Assembly (NCBI GenBank): GCA_944376715.1
Contig: CALWDO010000015.1
Coordinates: forward strand, 1 to 54,748
Reading direction: 5' to 3'
Origin: an uncultured Lachnoclostridium sp.
Lineage (GTDB): Bacteria; Bacillota; Clostridia; Lachnospirales; Lachnospiraceae
Length of the DNA: 54,748 nt
The notes below the pieces were generated by a model. The model was given only the letters and a program-made list of their open reading frames with translations, was not told where the DNA came from and did no database searches. Numbering within the stretch: position 1 is the stretch's first letter; each line of letters starts with the position of its first letter. This document shows, piece after piece, positions 54,202-54,748 of this stretch. A program made the translations under genes and the position numbers.

Positions 54202-54748
54202 TCAGACAGGATAAGCGCCGTTTTTGGTGTCCGCCACATTGGCATCGACCCCCGTTTTCTGCGCGTCTCTGTATTTAAAGAATTCTGTCGCCACCTGCGG
54301 GAACAGTGCATAGGACAATACGTCTTCATCCTGTTCCTTATACTGCGCCATCTCTGACTCCAGTTTCGGAAGCTCGTCGCCGATCAGATCGGCAGGACGG
54401 CAGGTGATGACTTCCTCATCTCCGATACATTTCTTCTGCACTTCCGGATTAAAAGGCTTGACGGTCTTGCCGTACTTGCCGAGCAATACATCTTTGGTCT
54501 CCTTGGTGACCATCTTATAGCGCTCGCCTGTAAGCACATTGAACACAGCCTGGGTGCCTACGATCTGCGAAGACGGCGTTACCAGCGGGCACTGGCCCAG
54601 ATCTTCCCGGACGCGGGGCACTTCTTCCAGCACGTCGTAGAATTTGTCTTCCGCATGCTGCTCTTTCAGCTGAGAGGTCAGGTTGGACAGCATGCCGCCC
54701 GGCACCTGATACAGCAGCGTCTTGATATTGACTCCCAGGTTCTTCGGA
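54202..54748 (-). CDS. oadA: Oxaloacetate decarboxylase / pyruvate carboxylase alpha subunit, C-terminal part
   Basis: The gene runs off the right edge; 182 codons are present (frame open from 54747). YQVPGGMLSNLTSQL, VTPSSQIVGTQAVFNVLTGERY and YGKTVKPFNPEVQKKCIG match the PYC_OADA carboxyltransferase domain and its C-terminal helices. The protein ends GAYPV with no biotin-carrying domain, so biotin must sit on a separate carrier subunit, as in Na+-pumping decarboxylase or transcarboxylase systems. Whether it is a membrane decarboxylase or a carboxylase subunit cannot be decided without the upstream genes. Confidence 0.9.
   Translation of the reverse strand, partial: PKNLGVNIKTLLYQVPGGMLSNLTSQLKEQHAEDKFYDVLEEVPRVREDLGQCPLVTPSSQIVGTQAVFNVLTGERYKMVTKETKDVLLGKYGKTVKPFNPEVQKKCIGDEEVITCRPADLIGDELPKLESEMAQYKEQDEDVLSYALFPQVATEFFKYRDAQKTGVDANVADTKNGAYPV

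Overview
The window looks like chromosome of a strictly anaerobic Gram-positive Clostridia, most likely Lachnospiraceae. The evidence is an ispH–rpsA (S1) fusion, a complete rnfCDGEAB cluster, a short HisG with its HisZ partner, RecU together with RuvAB, an extended HisIE fusion, strong AGGAGG ribosome sites and sigma-A promoters. Genus cannot be fixed by eye. I see no tRNA, rRNA, CRISPR array, insertion sequence or prophage. No stretch longer than 300 bases lacks a gene; the longest gaps are 8662-8936 and 22020-22227.

Region 1 (1-10.1 kb) is accessory. It holds the end of a copper-type P-ATPase that has lost its hinge motif, a DUF308 membrane protein, a TetR and a LysR regulator, a giant ABC transporter with a repeat-bearing outer domain, an AraC regulator overlapping a ferredoxin-nitroreductase, and an htrA protease gene broken by a small deletion.

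Region 2 (10.1-22.2 kb, minus strand) has two units. The first is a likely operon of class III aminotransferase, class II aldolase, TetR, FGGY kinase and GtrA, with a palindromic operator candidate just after its promoter; its substrate is unknown. The second is a pair of large signalling proteins, an EAL phosphodiesterase with three degenerate GGDEF modules followed by a CheB-CheR-PAS fusion. Upstream of the pair lies an unusual block of hairpins and two identical promoter-bearing repeats.

Region 3 (22.2-28.3 kb, minus strand) has xpt, a small membrane protein, and histidine biosynthesis genes hisZ-hisG-hisD-hisB-hisIE. HisIE carries a degenerate HisA/HisF-like barrel at its N-terminus. hisC, hisH and functional hisA/hisF are not in the window.

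Region 4 (28.3-41.6 kb, minus strand) is housekeeping: ruvA-ruvB, then a tightly packed run zapA, U32 family, SEDS/PBP pair, three RNA-modification enzymes, a YgiQ radical SAM protein, a two-helix membrane protein and recU. Region 5 (41.7-44.4 kb, plus strand) is a compact operon of AraC regulator, EamA exporter, DUF2000 and DUF3786. Region 6 (44.4-54.7 kb, minus strand) contains a partial oxaloacetate decarboxylase alpha subunit, a YhiN-type flavoprotein, cmk, ispH-rpsA, the Rnf complex and a DUF554 membrane protein.

The strongest candidates for something new are the aminotransferase/aldolase/kinase operon with its operator, the hairpin/promoter block driving the c-di-GMP and CheB-CheR pair, and the two independent small deletions in copA and htrA.
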